The notes under the pieces were generated by a model. The model worked only from the letters and a program-made list of their open reading frames with translations, had not been told where the DNA came from and searched no databases. Below, piece after piece: positions 23,009 to 23,044 of a DNA stretch of 23,044 bases. Numbering within the stretch: position 1 is the stretch's first letter; the number at the start of each line of letters is the position of its first letter. Both the position numbers and the translations under genes were made by a program. Source of the stretch: DYEC01 sp034434695 (GTDB lineage: Bacteria; Chloroflexota; Anaerolineae; Anaerolineales; Anaerolineaceae); NCBI GenBank assembly GCA_034434695.1, contig DAOTYY010000117.1:1-23044 (forward strand), written 5' to 3'.

Positions 23009-23044
23009 CAAGCCAATTGTATGCTTATCCGAGCAGCTGCGCCA
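23004..23044 (+). CDS. Probable IS630-like transposase (5' end only)
   Basis: Thirteen codons (MPKPIVCLSEQLR) start at an ATG with GGAGG 7 nt upstream and run off the right edge. The beginning resembles IS630-type transposases ('MPKPI.LS.E.R..L'), but the fragment is short and the family is uncertain. The structured leader in front of it fits a transposase kept at low expression. Confidence 0.45.
   Translation, partial: MPKPIVCLSEQLR

Overview
The window looks like a stretch of bacterial chromosome, most probably from the Chloroflexota (Anaerolineae-like). I base this on the mix of genes: HrcA/CIRCE-controlled hrcA-grpE-dnaK-dnaJ-prmA, a T-box in front of pheST, a lysine 2,3-aminomutase, and receiver/GAF sensor proteins. 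This is inference from gene content and protein style, without a database search. Nearly everything is ordinary core metabolism and housekeeping. At both edges the window is cut inside a transposase gene reading outward: IS701/IS4-like on the left, probably IS630-like on the right.

Layout, left to right. (1) 1-101: 5' end of a transposase on the minus strand, followed by a strong hairpin terminator. (2) 201-914: a nicotinamidase-type hydrolase on the minus strand, transcribed away from the proline pair proB-proA (1119-3494, plus). (3) 3503-3830: a promoter and a complete phenylalanine T-box riboswitch (TTC specifier, TGGT bulge, terminator/antiterminator), followed by pheS and pheT and a terminator at 7532-7569. 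(4) 7572-11634, minus: lysine 2,3-aminomutase, an aldo/keto reductase and a GT-C type membrane glycosyltransferase, possibly one transcript. (5) 11766-17585, plus: a heat-shock operon with promoter and perfect CIRCE operator, hrcA-grpE-dnaK-dnaJ-prmA, with a perfect 32-bp palindrome between dnaK and dnaJ. (6) 17568-18911, minus: nicotinate phosphoribosyltransferase, overlapping prmA tail to tail. (7) 18912-19229: pncB promoter region and a hairpin-rich intergenic stretch. (8) 19230-22841, minus: two adjacent receiver-GAF-kinase proteins. (9) 22842-23044: tandem 15-mers, then the structured leader and start of the second transposase.

The most interesting signal is regulatory. The nicotinamidase and the nicotinate phosphoribosyltransferase catalyse consecutive steps of NAD salvage but lie 17 kb apart. 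They carry near-identical promoters: TTGACA, a 16-nt spacer, TATAAT, then a 19-bp palindrome of the form TAGTGT-N7-ACACTA at the predicted transcription start. This points to one repressor controlling an NAD-salvage regulon, although no regulator gene is in the window. A second notable point is the kinase pair. Both receivers have lost the phosphoacceptor aspartate, and the upstream protein has also lost its phosphoacceptor histidine, so phosphotransfer could originate only in the downstream partner. I see no clear sign of an entirely new defence or mobile system, no CRISPR array, and no rRNA or tRNA gene.
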